Origin: JACKAN01 sp964502735
GTDB lineage: Bacteria > Bdellovibrionota > Bdellovibrionia > Bdellovibrionales > UBA1609
Assembly: GCA_964502735.1 (NCBI GenBank)
Contig: CAZCYD010000039.1
Coordinates: 1-27,530, forward strand
Reading direction: 5' to 3'
Length of the DNA stretch: 27,530 nt
Shown piece by piece: positions 1 to 7,526 of the stretch. A program made the position numbers and the translations under genes. Each line of letters begins with the position of its first letter. Position 1 is the first letter of the stretch. The notes under the pieces are model-generated. The model made no database searches. It saw only the letters and a list, made by a program, of their open reading frames with translations, and was not told the DNA's origin.

Positions 1-76
1 GTCTGGAAAGTAACTCCTTAATAAAACTAGTAACTCTCATTTTGAGGCAATTCGTCCCTATTGGATTTTATTAAAT

Positions 77-105
77 TTTACCGGATTTCCTGCCGATAAT
101 ATTAT
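77..105 (+). promoter_or_regulatory. Putative sigma70-type promoter for the hibernation-factor-like gene
   Basis: A TTTACC -35-like hexamer (77-82) and a TATTAT -10-like hexamer (100-105) are separated by 17 bases. They match the consensus at 4/6 and 5/6 positions. Transcription would start near 112, about 70 bases before the ATG at 184. The call rests on sequence pattern only, in an AT-rich stretch where chance matches are common. Confidence 0.35.
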
Positions 106-118
106 AGGATAAACGTAC

Positions 119-155
119 GGAGGTCCTGTTTCATTTTGGTTCACATGGACCCTCC
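119..155 (+). promoter_or_regulatory. Leader hairpin upstream of the hibernation-factor-like gene
   Basis: GGAGGTCC (119-126) can pair with GGACCCTCC (147-155), giving an eight-pair stem with one bulged base and a loop of about 20 bases. It lies between the putative promoter and the start codon. The left arm carries a Shine-Dalgarno-like GGAGG that would be hidden in the stem, but the GAGG nearest the real start (around 173) lies outside. A regulatory role is inference. Confidence 0.3.
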
Positions 156-183
156 ATAACTTTTAAAGTAGTGAGGATGGCTT

Positions 184-573
184 ATGGAAAATAAGCGAAG
201 AGAACTACTAGTTGAAGTGTCTATTGAGACAAAAGCATTTATTAATCAGCAGATTGCAAAACTGGCTCCCTATTGTCTGCCAGACTCTGGTGTTTCAGTT
301 TCAATTGAAAGGGAGTTTGTTGAGGATGTTCAAAGCTCTAATGAGGTATTTTACGTTACGGTTACAATGACAGGAGAGGGAACTGAAGTGGAGTCCACAG
401 GAAAGGCGGGCAATATTATTGAGGCTTCACAGTCTGCAATACACAATTTAATAGAGCACTTTCAAGGGGTTCAATTGCAAATGCAGGCAGAGCAAGAGGA
501 AAAGGCTGAAAATCATGAAGAAGGTGAGGCAGGATTAAACAAGGTTGGTGGCAATAAAGTTATTTATCACTAG
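184..573 (+). CDS. HPF/RaiA-like ribosome-associated protein (putative)
   Basis: This 129-residue acidic protein has the length and the beta-alpha-beta-beta-beta-alpha pattern of the S30EA/HPF family, which binds the 30S decoding region and silences ribosomes in stress or stationary phase. Residues about 7-25 form a strand and helix (LLVEVSIETKAF onward). Residues 37-75 form the strands, and about 76-95 form a final helix ending in HNLIEHF. The last 30 residues are a Glu-rich tail and look disordered. The ATG follows GAGGATGGCTT, a usable ribosome site. A putative promoter and a leader hairpin lie upstream. The gene ends inside the 3' end of convergent meaB, with a 14-base overlap. The assignment rests on fold pattern, not on a diagnostic motif, so an unrelated small protein remains possible. 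Confidence 0.5.
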   Translation: MENKRRELLVEVSIETKAFINQQIAKLAPYCLPDSGVSVSIEREFVEDVQSSNEVFYVTVTMTGEGTEVESTGKAGNIIEASQSAIHNLIEHFQGVQLQMQAEQEEKAENHEEGEAGLNKVGGNKVIYH

Positions 574-1519
574 GGATCAAACTCACCAGCTGCTGCATGG
601 CTTCGTAAGGAGTTAGTTCTTGCTCCTTTACCTGCGCCGTAAGCTGTTGCCATTGTTCTTTGTAGCGGGTTTCAAATAGGTTTTGAAAGTAAGAGTTAAG
701 AAGTTTTTTAAACCATAGAAGATTTTGATCTTTACGTTTTTTATGCCATTGATTGTTTTTTTGTTGATGCTCACTGAACTTATCTAGAGTGCTTAGAATT
801 AGCTCGAAACCCTTCTGTTCCAGGCTTGAGCAAAGCAATACAGAGGTGGGCCATGACGACTTTCCTTGTACAATGCCAATAGCTGATTTTAGCTGATTTG
901 CAGACTTCTCGGCGGCGTCTTTGAGGGGGCCATCCCACTTGTTTACAACAAGAGTATCTGCCATTTCTAGTAAGCCTTTTTTAATTCCTTGAATTTCGTC
1001 TCCTGAATTAGGAAGCATTAGAGCTATAAGGTGATCAACCATATAACCAACTTCAAATTCAGACTGACCAACTCCGACAGTTTCAACAATTATAAAATCA
1101 AAACCAGCGGCTTCACAGGCTATAATGCATTCGCGAGTTTTATTTGCTACTCCACCAAGGATTCCAGAGGAGGGTGATGGACGAATAAAGGCCTGAGGAT
1201 GTTGTGAAAGTCTCTCCATTCTTGTTTTGTCAGCCAATAAACTGCCGCCACCAACAGGTGAACTAGGATCGATGGCCAACACAGCAACTCTTTTGTTTTT
1301 CTCTTTAATCAAGTAACTAGCAAAGCCATCTATAAATGTAGATTTGCCCGCGCCAGGAGGGCCACTAATGCCCAGCCGGAAGCTTTTTCCAGAATAGGGT
1401 AGTAATTTTGTCAACAAGCTTTGGGCTTGTTTTTGGTGGGCAAGATTTGTGCTTTCAATTAGTGTAATGGCCTTTGATAAGGCTCTTCTATCTCCAGAAA
1501 GTAAGAGATCATACATCAC
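560..1519 (-). CDS. meaB: MeaB/ArgK-type G3E GTPase, methylmalonyl-CoA mutase chaperone
   Basis: This P-loop GTPase of the G3E family gates delivery of adenosylcobalamin to methylmalonyl-CoA mutase and removes damaged cofactor. The 319-residue protein has a Walker A motif GPPGAGKST near residue 54. It also has the DPSSP switch region, the VETVGVGQSE stretch around residue 146 and an NKWD base-recognition motif (NKxD). Its length is normal for MeaB. The GTG start overlaps the mutase stop as GTGA, with an ATG directly after it, so translation is coupled to the mutase upstream in the operon. AAAGGA lies just before the GTG and serves either start. The neighbour confirms the MeaB role over the older lysine/arginine/ornithine transport ATPase name. 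Confidence 0.93.
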   Translation of the reverse strand: MMYDLLLSGDRRALSKAITLIESTNLAHQKQAQSLLTKLLPYSGKSFRLGISGPPGAGKSTFIDGFASYLIKEKNKRVAVLAIDPSSPVGGGSLLADKTRMERLSQHPQAFIRPSPSSGILGGVANKTRECIIACEAAGFDFIIVETVGVGQSEFEVGYMVDHLIALMLPNSGDEIQGIKKGLLEMADTLVVNKWDGPLKDAAEKSANQLKSAIGIVQGKSSWPTSVLLCSSLEQKGFELILSTLDKFSEHQQKNNQWHKKRKDQNLLWFKKLLNSYFQNLFETRYKEQWQQLTAQVKEQELTPYEAMQQLVSLIPSDK

Positions 1520-3654
1520 AACGATCCTTTGAGTTTGAGAATAGCATTGACAACATTTTCGGCAGCAGTGGGGATAGGAGTTCCTGGACCAAAAATTCCT
1601 TGGACCCCAGCCTTTTCTAAAAAGGCATAATCTTGTTTCGGAATAACTCCACCAGCAACGACAAGGATGTCTTTTGCATTGAGCTTCTTTAATTCGCTAA
1701 TGAGCTCCGGGATGAGAGTCTTATGCCCTGCGGCTTGAGTGGAGACGCCAACAACATGAACGTCGTTTTCTACGGCCTGCTTGGCAACATCCTCAGGAGT
1801 TGAAAACAGTGGAGCCAAATCGATATCAAAGCCAACATCAGCAAAGGCTGTGGCAATAACTTTGGCCCCGCGATCATGGCCATCTTGCCCCATTTTGGCC
1901 ACTAACATTCGCGGTCTTCGGCCTTCAACCTTTTCGAACTCGACAATTTTTTTGTGAACAGCTGTCCACAGTTCGTCTTTTTCCATTGTTTTTCCGTAGA
2001 CTCCCGAAACGACTTGAGTGGTAGCCTTGTAACGGCCCCACACATTTTCTAATGCTGACGTCATTTCTCCTACTGTACAGCGTACACGGGCGGCTCTGAC
2101 AGTCAACTCAAGGCTATTGCCTAATCCTGTTTTTGCATATTCGGTTAAGTCTTGTAGTGCAGCTTGTACAGCCTCATTATTGCGAGAGCTTTTAATTAAT
2201 TTTAATTTTTCTATCTGACTGGTCCGAACTTTATTATTATCAATTTCTAAAATATCTAATGGAGCTTCTTCTTCAAGTTTGTACTTGTTGACACCAACAA
2301 CGACATCTTGTCCAGAATCAATTCTGGCTTGTTTGAGTGCGGCCGCCTCTTCAATTTTTAATTTTGGAAAGCCGAGTTCAATGGCTTTAGCCATTCCTCC
2401 AAGATCATCAATCTCGCGAATCATTGTTCTGACTTTTTTTATAACTTCATTGGTTAAGGACTCCATAAAGTAAGACCCCCCCCATGGGTCCACAACTTTT
2501 GTGATTTGAGACTCTTCTTGAATAAGAATTTGTGTATTTCTTGCAATGCGGGCGGAGAACTCGGTTGGTAGAGCAACAGCCTCATCAAATGAGTTCGTGT
2601 GTAGAGATTGCGTCCCCCCAAATACTGCAGACATGGCTTCGAGGGTTGTGCGAATAATATTATTGTAAGGATCTTGCTCCGTTAGAGACCATCCTGAGGT
2701 TTGACAGTGAGTTCTGAGAATTTTTGAGTTCTCATTTTTTGGCTGAAACTCACTGACAATTTCAGACCACAAAACCCTAGCTGCTCTCAGCTTTGCGATT
2801 TCTAAGTAAAAGTTCATGCCTATGCCAAAAAAGAAAGACAATCTTGGAGCGAAGTCGTCTATTTTCAAACCGGATTCAATAGCCGTTTTGATATATTCTT
2901 TTCCGTCGGCCAGCGTATAGGCGAGTTCTAGAACAGGATCTGCACCGGCTTCCTGCATATGGTAGCCAGAGATGGAAATTGAATTGAATTTGGGCATTTT
3001 TTGAGATGTGTAGGCAAAAATATCCGCAATTATTTTCATTGAGGGCTTTGGAGGGAAAATATAAGTGTTTCTGACCATAAACTCTTTAAGAATATCATTT
3101 TGAATGGTGCCAGTTAAAAGATCTTGTGAAACTCCCTGTTCTTCAGCCGAGACTATGTAGCAGGCGAGTATAGGTAAAACAGCTCCATTCATAGTCATAG
3201 ACACAGAGACCCTATCTAAGGGGATATCCTTAAAAAGAATTTTCATGTCTTCAACGCTGTCAATAGCCACCCCAGCTTTGCCGACATCTCCTTTGACTTT
3301 TGGGTGATCGCTATCATAGCCCCTGTGGGTGGCTAAATCAAAAGCCACAGAAACCCCTTGTCCGCCGGCGGCAAGAGTTTTTTTATAAAAAGCATTGGAG
3401 TCTTCCGCTGTAGAAAACCCAGCGTATTGCCTTATTGTCCACGGTCTTTGAGTGTACATTGTCGCCCTGGGGCCCCTTAAATAAGGGGGGCTTCCAGGTA
3501 GAGTATTAGTGTAATTGAGCTGAGCCAGGTCCTCGGCTGTATAAAGTGGTTTTAAATCAATGCCATCAGGTGTTTGCCAGTTAAGGGTATCTATGCTGCG
3601 ATCTTTGAGCTCTTTTTTGGCTAGGGCTTTCCATTCGTTTAATTCTTCAATCAT
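1516..3654 (-). CDS. scpA: Methylmalonyl-CoA mutase, large (catalytic) subunit
   Basis: This adenosylcobalamin enzyme interconverts (R)-methylmalonyl-CoA and succinyl-CoA, feeding propionate and branched-chain carbon into the TCA cycle. At 712 residues it holds the TIM-barrel substrate domain, with TMYTQRPWTIRQYAG near 65-79, HCQTSGWSL, and GGTQSLHTNSFDEA. The C-terminal B12 domain carries the DGHDRG signature (DxHxxG), whose His coordinates cobalt, and AGGVIP near the end. No separate small subunit is encoded next to it, so a homodimer of the single-polypeptide type is likely. The start is supported by AGAGGAG six bases before the ATG. The coding strand has a run of eight G in the conserved DPWGGS segment (2476-2483 on the plus strand). 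The gene is also called mutB or mcm in other systems. Confidence 0.96.
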   Translation of the reverse strand: MIEELNEWKALAKKELKDRSIDTLNWQTPDGIDLKPLYTAEDLAQLNYTNTLPGSPPYLRGPRATMYTQRPWTIRQYAGFSTAEDSNAFYKKTLAAGGQGVSVAFDLATHRGYDSDHPKVKGDVGKAGVAIDSVEDMKILFKDIPLDRVSVSMTMNGAVLPILACYIVSAEEQGVSQDLLTGTIQNDILKEFMVRNTYIFPPKPSMKIIADIFAYTSQKMPKFNSISISGYHMQEAGADPVLELAYTLADGKEYIKTAIESGLKIDDFAPRLSFFFGIGMNFYLEIAKLRAARVLWSEIVSEFQPKNENSKILRTHCQTSGWSLTEQDPYNNIIRTTLEAMSAVFGGTQSLHTNSFDEAVALPTEFSARIARNTQILIQEESQITKVVDPWGGSYFMESLTNEVIKKVRTMIREIDDLGGMAKAIELGFPKLKIEEAAALKQARIDSGQDVVVGVNKYKLEEEAPLDILEIDNNKVRTSQIEKLKLIKSSRNNEAVQAALQDLTEYAKTGLGNSLELTVRAARVRCTVGEMTSALENVWGRYKATTQVVSGVYGKTMEKDELWTAVHKKIVEFEKVEGRRPRMLVAKMGQDGHDRGAKVIATAFADVGFDIDLAPLFSTPEDVAKQAVENDVHVVGVSTQAAGHKTLIPELISELKKLNAKDILVVAGGVIPKQDYAFLEKAGVQGIFGPGTPIPTAAENVVNAILKLKGSL

Positions 3655-3801
3655 AAGTGCTCCTCTATATGCTCTTCAGCAGAGATTGTAACTTTGCTCA
3701 ATAGACTTTCGAACCCAGATTTTTTCTACCACAACATGTTATCAGGCGCTAGGTTCTTGTTGATCAACCAAAAAGTCATTTGGTGAGACCATTTACAATA
3801 A

Positions 3802-3818
3802 ATGTAATTTTATTACAT
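3802..3818. promoter_or_regulatory. Perfect inverted repeat, possible operator
   Basis: ATGTAAT-TTT-ATTACAT is a perfect 7+3+7 inverted repeat in the divergent gap between the mutase operon and the M23 gene. It lies about 150 bases from the first start and 112 from the second. A second palindrome, GTTGATCAAC, is at 3759-3768. The symmetry suits a dimeric repressor site, but no regulator gene adjoins it and the region is AT-rich. Confidence 0.35.
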
Positions 3819-3930
3819 GATATTAGGTTTTAAATAATGTCAGGCAGAAATGAATTGCCAGCAGTAAGTATTTTAGTAAATTTTGCGACTGGTTGCGTCC
3901 GGTGCTGGGATCTGGTACCTATGACGGAAT

Positions 3931-4503
3931 ATGAAGTATTCACCTGTAATAGAGTTGCCAGAAGATTACGAAGTGTATGATTTTTCTGAGTGCTATGACC
4001 CTAACCGTGAGTTAAAATCTGAATATGGCATTGGCAAGTATAACGAAAAAAGACCCAACATGTACACCCAAGAGCTATTCGCTGAAACTCGCAATATTCA
4101 TATGGGAATAGACATTGGAGCACCGGTTGGTACGCCGATAAAATCTTTTGCGGATGGACAAATTTTGTATTTCGCTGATAATGCGACTTCTGGTGATTAT
4201 GGCCCAACATTAGTGATACAATACAACATTGAGGGTCAAACTTTATACGCTTTATATGGCCACTTAAGTCGAAATTCCTTGGTTGACAAATGCGAAGGGC
4301 AAATAGTTAGCCAGGGTGAAGTTATAGCGTGGGTCGGAGAAAAAGTAGAGAATGGAGGGTGGAATCCTCACCTTCACTTTCAGTTAGCTAGAAAAAATCC
4401 AGGAAGAGCGGATATGCCAGGAGTGGTTTCTGAGGCCGATAGAAAAAAGGCACTCAAGGACTATCCTGATCCACGAATAGTTTTGGGAAGCTTATATGAA
4501 TAA
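3931..4503 (+). CDS. M23-family (LytM-type) metallopeptidase
   Basis: This is a zinc endopeptidase domain of the lysostaphin/LytM family, whose members cut peptide cross-links in peptidoglycan. The 190-residue protein is almost entirely domain. It has HMGID (H57, D61) and YGHLS (H111), then HLHFQL (H147, H149), which is the full set of metal and catalytic residues. No signal peptide or membrane segment is visible at the N-terminus (MKYSPVIELPED), which is unusual for a cell-wall enzyme. Export could use another route, or the true substrate may not be murein. The start has only a weak ribosome site (ACGGA). An overlapping out-of-frame ATG ten bases upstream gives just 19 codons. The stop overlaps the next gene by eight bases, so the two are probably co-translated. 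Confidence 0.85.
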   Translation: MKYSPVIELPEDYEVYDFSECYDPNRELKSEYGIGKYNEKRPNMYTQELFAETRNIHMGIDIGAPVGTPIKSFADGQILYFADNATSGDYGPTLVIQYNIEGQTLYALYGHLSRNSLVDKCEGQIVSQGEVIAWVGEKVENGGWNPHLHFQLARKNPGRADMPGVVSEADRKKALKDYPDPRIVLGSLYE

Positions 4504-5566
4504 ATTGAGTCTGTATAAAAAAATATGTTTTTTCTTAATATTCTCAATTTTGATTAGCTCTTGTGCTGGTCTATATAAGAAAAGCAAAAAACAAGAAGTC
4601 ACAATCATGACCTATAACGTGGAAACTCTTTTCGACAATATAAAAGAGCCCGGAAAGAATGATGATACTTATTTGCCGATAGAGCAGAAGCAAACAGTTG
4701 AACACAAAAAGAAGTGTCAAATGGCCCGTTTTCCCAAATGGATTGATCAATGTTTAAATTGGGACTGGAGTAATAAAGTTGTAGAGGTAAAGCTTCAACG
4801 CATAGCTGAGGCTATACAACAAGTTAATAAAGGAGCTGGTCCAGATATTCTTTTGTTACAAGAAGTTGAGAATAAAGCTATTCTAGAGCGACTGAACAAA
4901 GAGCATCAATTAGGATTTCGAGAAATAGTTTTAATTGAGGGGCGTGACAGTCGAGGAATTGACGTGGCTATTATGTCTAAGCTTGATTTGGTCGGAGTTC
5001 CTTCCTTGCATTACGTTCCATTTGAAAAGTTCTCTAGAGATCAACGAGAAGATTCGAGGGGTATACTGGAAGCCACTTTCCGACTTTTTGATTCAAGTCT
5101 ATTGACGGTTTTTTCGGTTCATTTTCCGGCTCCCTTTCATCCCGTAGAGATGCGAAAAGAATCACTGGAATTTCTAAATGATTTATTAACAAAGCTTCCA
5201 AAGGATCGACTGGTTATTGCCGGTGGCGATTTTAATATTCCCATAGAGGAAGATGAAAAGACCCAGATCTTATCAGAATATGTAGAGCCTCTATGGAGGA
5301 TTGCCCACAAGGAAGGCTGTGAAAGTTGTAAGGGGACAACTTACTACACTAAAAATAACACTTGGTCGTTTTTAGATATGATCTTAATAAGCAGATCCAT
5401 TGACTCTCATCAGGTCTGGAGTTTTGATTCTTCTCAAGTTCAAGTCGCAAACTTTCGACCCCAACAAAGAGATAAAGATGGGCGTCCCGCAGACTTTGAT
5501 CCCGTTGCACGGACAGGAACTTCCGATCACTGGCCTCTAGTGATAAAACTGATCAGGGTTCAGTAA
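4496..5566 (+). CDS. Endonuclease/exonuclease/phosphatase-family lipoprotein
   Basis: The protein has a lipoprotein signal: a Lys-containing start, a hydrophobic stretch (residues 10-20) and an ILISSC lipobox with lipidated Cys23, so it should be anchored in the envelope. The rest is an EEP-fold Mg-dependent phosphoesterase. TYNVETLFDN (39-48) is the first strand with the metal-binding Asn. LLLQEVEN carries the metal-binding Glu123, GGDFNIP carries D245/N247, and SDHWPLV near the C-terminus carries the catalytic His. The family includes DNase I, sphingomyelinase, inositol phosphatases and secreted nucleases. The substrate cannot be told from sequence; an extracytoplasmic nuclease is a reasonable guess. 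The gene overlaps the M23 gene by eight bases, suggesting a joint envelope or prey-digestion role (inference). Confidence 0.85.
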   Translation: MNKLSLYKKICFFLIFSILISSCAGLYKKSKKQEVTIMTYNVETLFDNIKEPGKNDDTYLPIEQKQTVEHKKKCQMARFPKWIDQCLNWDWSNKVVEVKLQRIAEAIQQVNKGAGPDILLLQEVENKAILERLNKEHQLGFREIVLIEGRDSRGIDVAIMSKLDLVGVPSLHYVPFEKFSRDQREDSRGILEATFRLFDSSLLTVFSVHFPAPFHPVEMRKESLEFLNDLLTKLPKDRLVIAGGDFNIPIEEDEKTQILSEYVEPLWRIAHKEGCESCKGTTYYTKNNTWSFLDMILISRSIDSHQVWSFDSSQVQVANFRPQQRDKDGRPADFDPVARTGTSDHWPLVIKLIRVQ

Positions 5567-5589
5567 GTGAAGGTTCAGTGTGAAGATTT

Positions 5590-5610
5590 ACCCAAATCCG
5601 CGGATAAAAT
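5590..5610. repeat. 21-bp repeat, copy 1, at a convergent gene junction
   Basis: CCCAAATCCGCGGATAAAA, flanked by A and T, differs at one base from the copy at 16358-16378. This copy contains the 10-base palindrome ATCCGCGGAT. Both copies lie just past the stop of a plus-strand gene that faces a minus-strand gene. There is no loop plus T-run of a standard intrinsic terminator. Confidence 0.55.
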
Positions 5611-5728
5611 GCATCAAATTTTCCTCAAACCCTTTGACTTGTGGGGATAGCTCCTGCTTCGCCATTGTCGGGCCTTAGATTTGTATTCTGGTATTTAGTT
5701 TATAGACTGAATATAAGTTTTCGCAGAG

Positions 5729-6622
5729 TTATATTCTCAGGCGAGTTGGCTTTTTGAGATGGCTGGTCGGTTTGTACAGCCCCTTTTCATCAAGCTCGAC
5801 CTCTGAGATCGCATATTCAGGATCATGAGTGTAAAAAAGCCTCCACTTTTCTTTTATAGCTCGTTGGTAAAGAACTTCTTTTTCGTCGATAACTTTTTCG
5901 GGGAATCGATCATAGCCCATTGTTATGGGTAGGTGGACCCACGGGATGCCGGGAACCAGATCTCCAGCAAAGAAAATTTTTGAACTCTCACCATGAATAA
6001 GAGCGTGCATGTGACCAGGGGTGTGTCCGGAAGTAAATATAAACTCAATAATCTCAGGGAATATAGGGCAAGGAGCATTCTCCTTGACTAAATAAAGGCG
6101 CTGCGAAGCTATAAGCTTTTCGTTTAATCCAGGTATAAAAGAGGCCTTATCTCTAGAGTGAGGATTTTGAGATCTTGAAAAGGCCTCTTGTCCCACAACA
6201 TAGTTTGCATTGGTGAAAACAAGGTCAAACTTATTATTATTACTTTTAATATTTTCGTAAGTTGGAAGTAGCCCTCCGGCATGATCAAAATGGAGATGAG
6301 AAAGTATTACCCAATCAATCTGGTTGGGTGAGAGCCCTAATTTGCTAAGATTTTCTAATAGAGAGTGCTGTCCGTAGTCTTGAATCCCAAATCTCTCAGC
6401 CATTTTGGGTTCAAAAAAACTTCCAATTCCTGTTTCAAATAAGATCCTGGTGCCGTTAACTTCCAATAGAAGAGCCCTGCAAGCTAAAAGAATTCGCCCT
6501 TTCTCGTCAACAGGGGTCCAGCGTTCCCAGACAGCACGAGGAGCGTTTCCAAACATAGAACCACCATCAAGTCTTTGATAATTCCCAAGCACTTCAGATA
6601 TTAGTATTTGCAATCCACTCAT
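5729..6622 (-). CDS. Metallo-beta-lactamase-fold hydrolase
   Basis: This 297-residue protein has the MBL signature SHLHFDH (H109, H111, D113, H114). It also has GHTPGH (metal His204), FAGD (D221) and a final FYTHDP His, so a two-metal site is complete. The overall layout, with a long N-terminal strand region ending in FETGIG and the GGLLPTY loop after the signature, resembles the quorum-quenching lactonase/AttM-like branch more than RNase Z or glyoxalase II. A lactone or other ester substrate is inference. No signal peptide is seen, so it should be cytoplasmic. The ATG has no clear Shine-Dalgarno sequence, so leaderless or weak initiation is possible. It is transcribed divergently from the CheW-like gene. 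Confidence 0.85.
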   Translation of the reverse strand: MSGLQILISEVLGNYQRLDGGSMFGNAPRAVWERWTPVDEKGRILLACRALLLEVNGTRILFETGIGSFFEPKMAERFGIQDYGQHSLLENLSKLGLSPNQIDWVILSHLHFDHAGGLLPTYENIKSNNNKFDLVFTNANYVVGQEAFSRSQNPHSRDKASFIPGLNEKLIASQRLYLVKENAPCPIFPEIIEFIFTSGHTPGHMHALIHGESSKIFFAGDLVPGIPWVHLPITMGYDRFPEKVIDEKEVLYQRAIKEKWRLFYTHDPEYAISEVELDEKGLYKPTSHLKKPTRLRI

Positions 6623-6735
6623 AGGAGACAGTTTTGCTAAAAACCTTTAAAATTTCAATAGAAGTTTCTATCTATGTGTTATGGCTCAAAATGGGACAAA
6701 AATAGCACAGTTTTTATCTCTGTAGGAAATTAGAG

Positions 6736-6741
6736 TATAAT
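6736..6741 (+). promoter_or_regulatory. -10 element of the cheW-like gene
   Basis: A perfect TATAAT lies 30 bases before the GTG start. The matching -35 (TTTATC at 6713-6718, 17-base spacing) is weak, so the promoter may rely on an activator or on the -10 alone. Confidence 0.4.
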
Positions 6742-6771
6742 TATTTCAAGAAGATGAATTAAGGAGTTTCT

Positions 6772-7236
6772 GTGAGTGATAGGTATATTTGCTTTTATTT
6801 AGGTGAAGACTTATTTATTGTGCCGCTACATTCTGTTTCTGAAATATATCAATTAAACCCGGATAAAAACTATTCCGAATTGAGCAAAAATGTGTACATG
6901 GGGCACGAAGAAATAGGGGGAGAGCACCTCCCACTCATAAATTTAAGTCAGGTCGTAAATCGCGGATTCACAAGGCCCTTAAATAATAGCGAAAGCTGCA
7001 TATTAAAATTTCAATTGTCTGATGGGGCATGGGGAGGAGTTGTGGATTCCCTAGAAGGCATTATCAGAATTAATAAGGAAGATATTCATCAGCACAAAGA
7101 GCCAGGCTCCCCAATTCGCGCAAAAGCAATGGGAATAAGACGCAGCTATCTATTAATGGATCCTGAAAAGATTTTGAACAAAATTGACAGGCTTAGGTGG
7201 AAGAAAAATGAAAACCCATTATCAAAGGCCAGCTAG
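6772..7236 (+). CDS. CheW-like domain protein
   Basis: This stand-alone 154-residue CheW fold, the SH3-like adaptor that couples chemoreceptors to CheA, shows the usual landmarks. YICFYLGEDLFIVPLHSVSEIY matches the first subdomain (family pattern FxLgxxxFaipxxxVxEI, residues 4-25). HLPLINLSQVV corresponds to lPvidL near residues 52-62. WGGVVDSLEGIIRI corresponds to gllVDxVxxi, and LLMDPEKIL to the terminal liLdpekll. The GTG start is fixed by AAGGAG five bases upstream and a TATAAT further up. No receptor, CheA or other chemotaxis gene is nearby, so its partner is unknown. It could serve a receptor array or a non-chemotaxis signalling complex. It ends 19 bases from convergent rpmG. Confidence 0.75.
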   Translation: MSDRYICFYLGEDLFIVPLHSVSEIYQLNPDKNYSELSKNVYMGHEEIGGEHLPLINLSQVVNRGFTRPLNNSESCILKFQLSDGAWGGVVDSLEGIIRINKEDIHQHKEPGSPIRAKAMGIRRSYLLMDPEKILNKIDRLRWKKNENPLSKAS

Positions 7237-7255
7237 CTTGGCAGAATAGAGATAA

Positions 7256-7438
7256 CTACTTGATTTCTTTATGTAAAGTATGACGCCTAAGAGAGGGGTT
7301 ATACTTTTTTTTCTCTAGCCTCTCAGGATGGGTTTGGCTATTCTTTTTTGTAGTGTATCTCGAAGGGGATTTACCTTCGCCGCGAGCTTCAGTGCACTCA
7401 AGAGTGATAATTCTAACTTTTCCTTTTTTCTTAGCCAT
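7256..7438 (-). CDS. rpmG: 50S ribosomal protein L33 (bL33)
   Basis: This 60-residue, very basic protein has the classic L33 layout: MAKKKGKVRIITLECTEA, then SRYTTKKN, then PERLEKKKYNP, ending in HTLHKEIK. It is a structural protein of the large subunit near the E site. Only one of the four Cys of zinc-binding L33 forms is present (Cys15), so this is the zinc-independent (C-minus) type. GGAGG lies about ten bases before the ATG, and a promoter with a near-consensus -35 is just upstream. It is transcribed alone, converging on the CheW-like gene. Confidence 0.95.
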   Translation of the reverse strand: MAKKKGKVRIITLECTEARGEGKSPSRYTTKKNSQTHPERLEKKKYNPSLRRHTLHKEIK

Positions 7439-7465
7439 GGCTTAACAACCTCCACAAGAAATCAT

Positions 7466-7494
7466 GTGTTATTTCAAATATGCTTCTGGGTCAA
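7466..7494 (-). promoter_or_regulatory. rpmG: Putative rpmG promoter
   Basis: On the minus strand TTGACC (7494-7489, 5/6 to consensus) is followed after 17 bases by TAACAC (7471-7466, 3/6). Transcription would start about 20 bases before the rpmG ATG, leaving room for its GGAGG. The -10 is weak. Confidence 0.45.
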
Positions 7495-7497
7495 GTG

Positions 7498-7526
7498 ATT
7501 CCTATAAATACAAAATTTATAGGAAT
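7498..7526 (-). terminator. AT-rich hairpin after the secreted-protein gene
   Basis: ATTCCTATAAAT and ATTTATAGGAAT form a perfect 12-base-pair stem around a five-base loop. The arm begins at the last base of the stop codon of the gene at 7526-8233. No T-run follows on the minus strand, so this is not a textbook intrinsic terminator. It may be a 3'-end stabiliser, a weak terminator before rpmG, or a protein site beside the rpmG -35. Confidence 0.45.
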
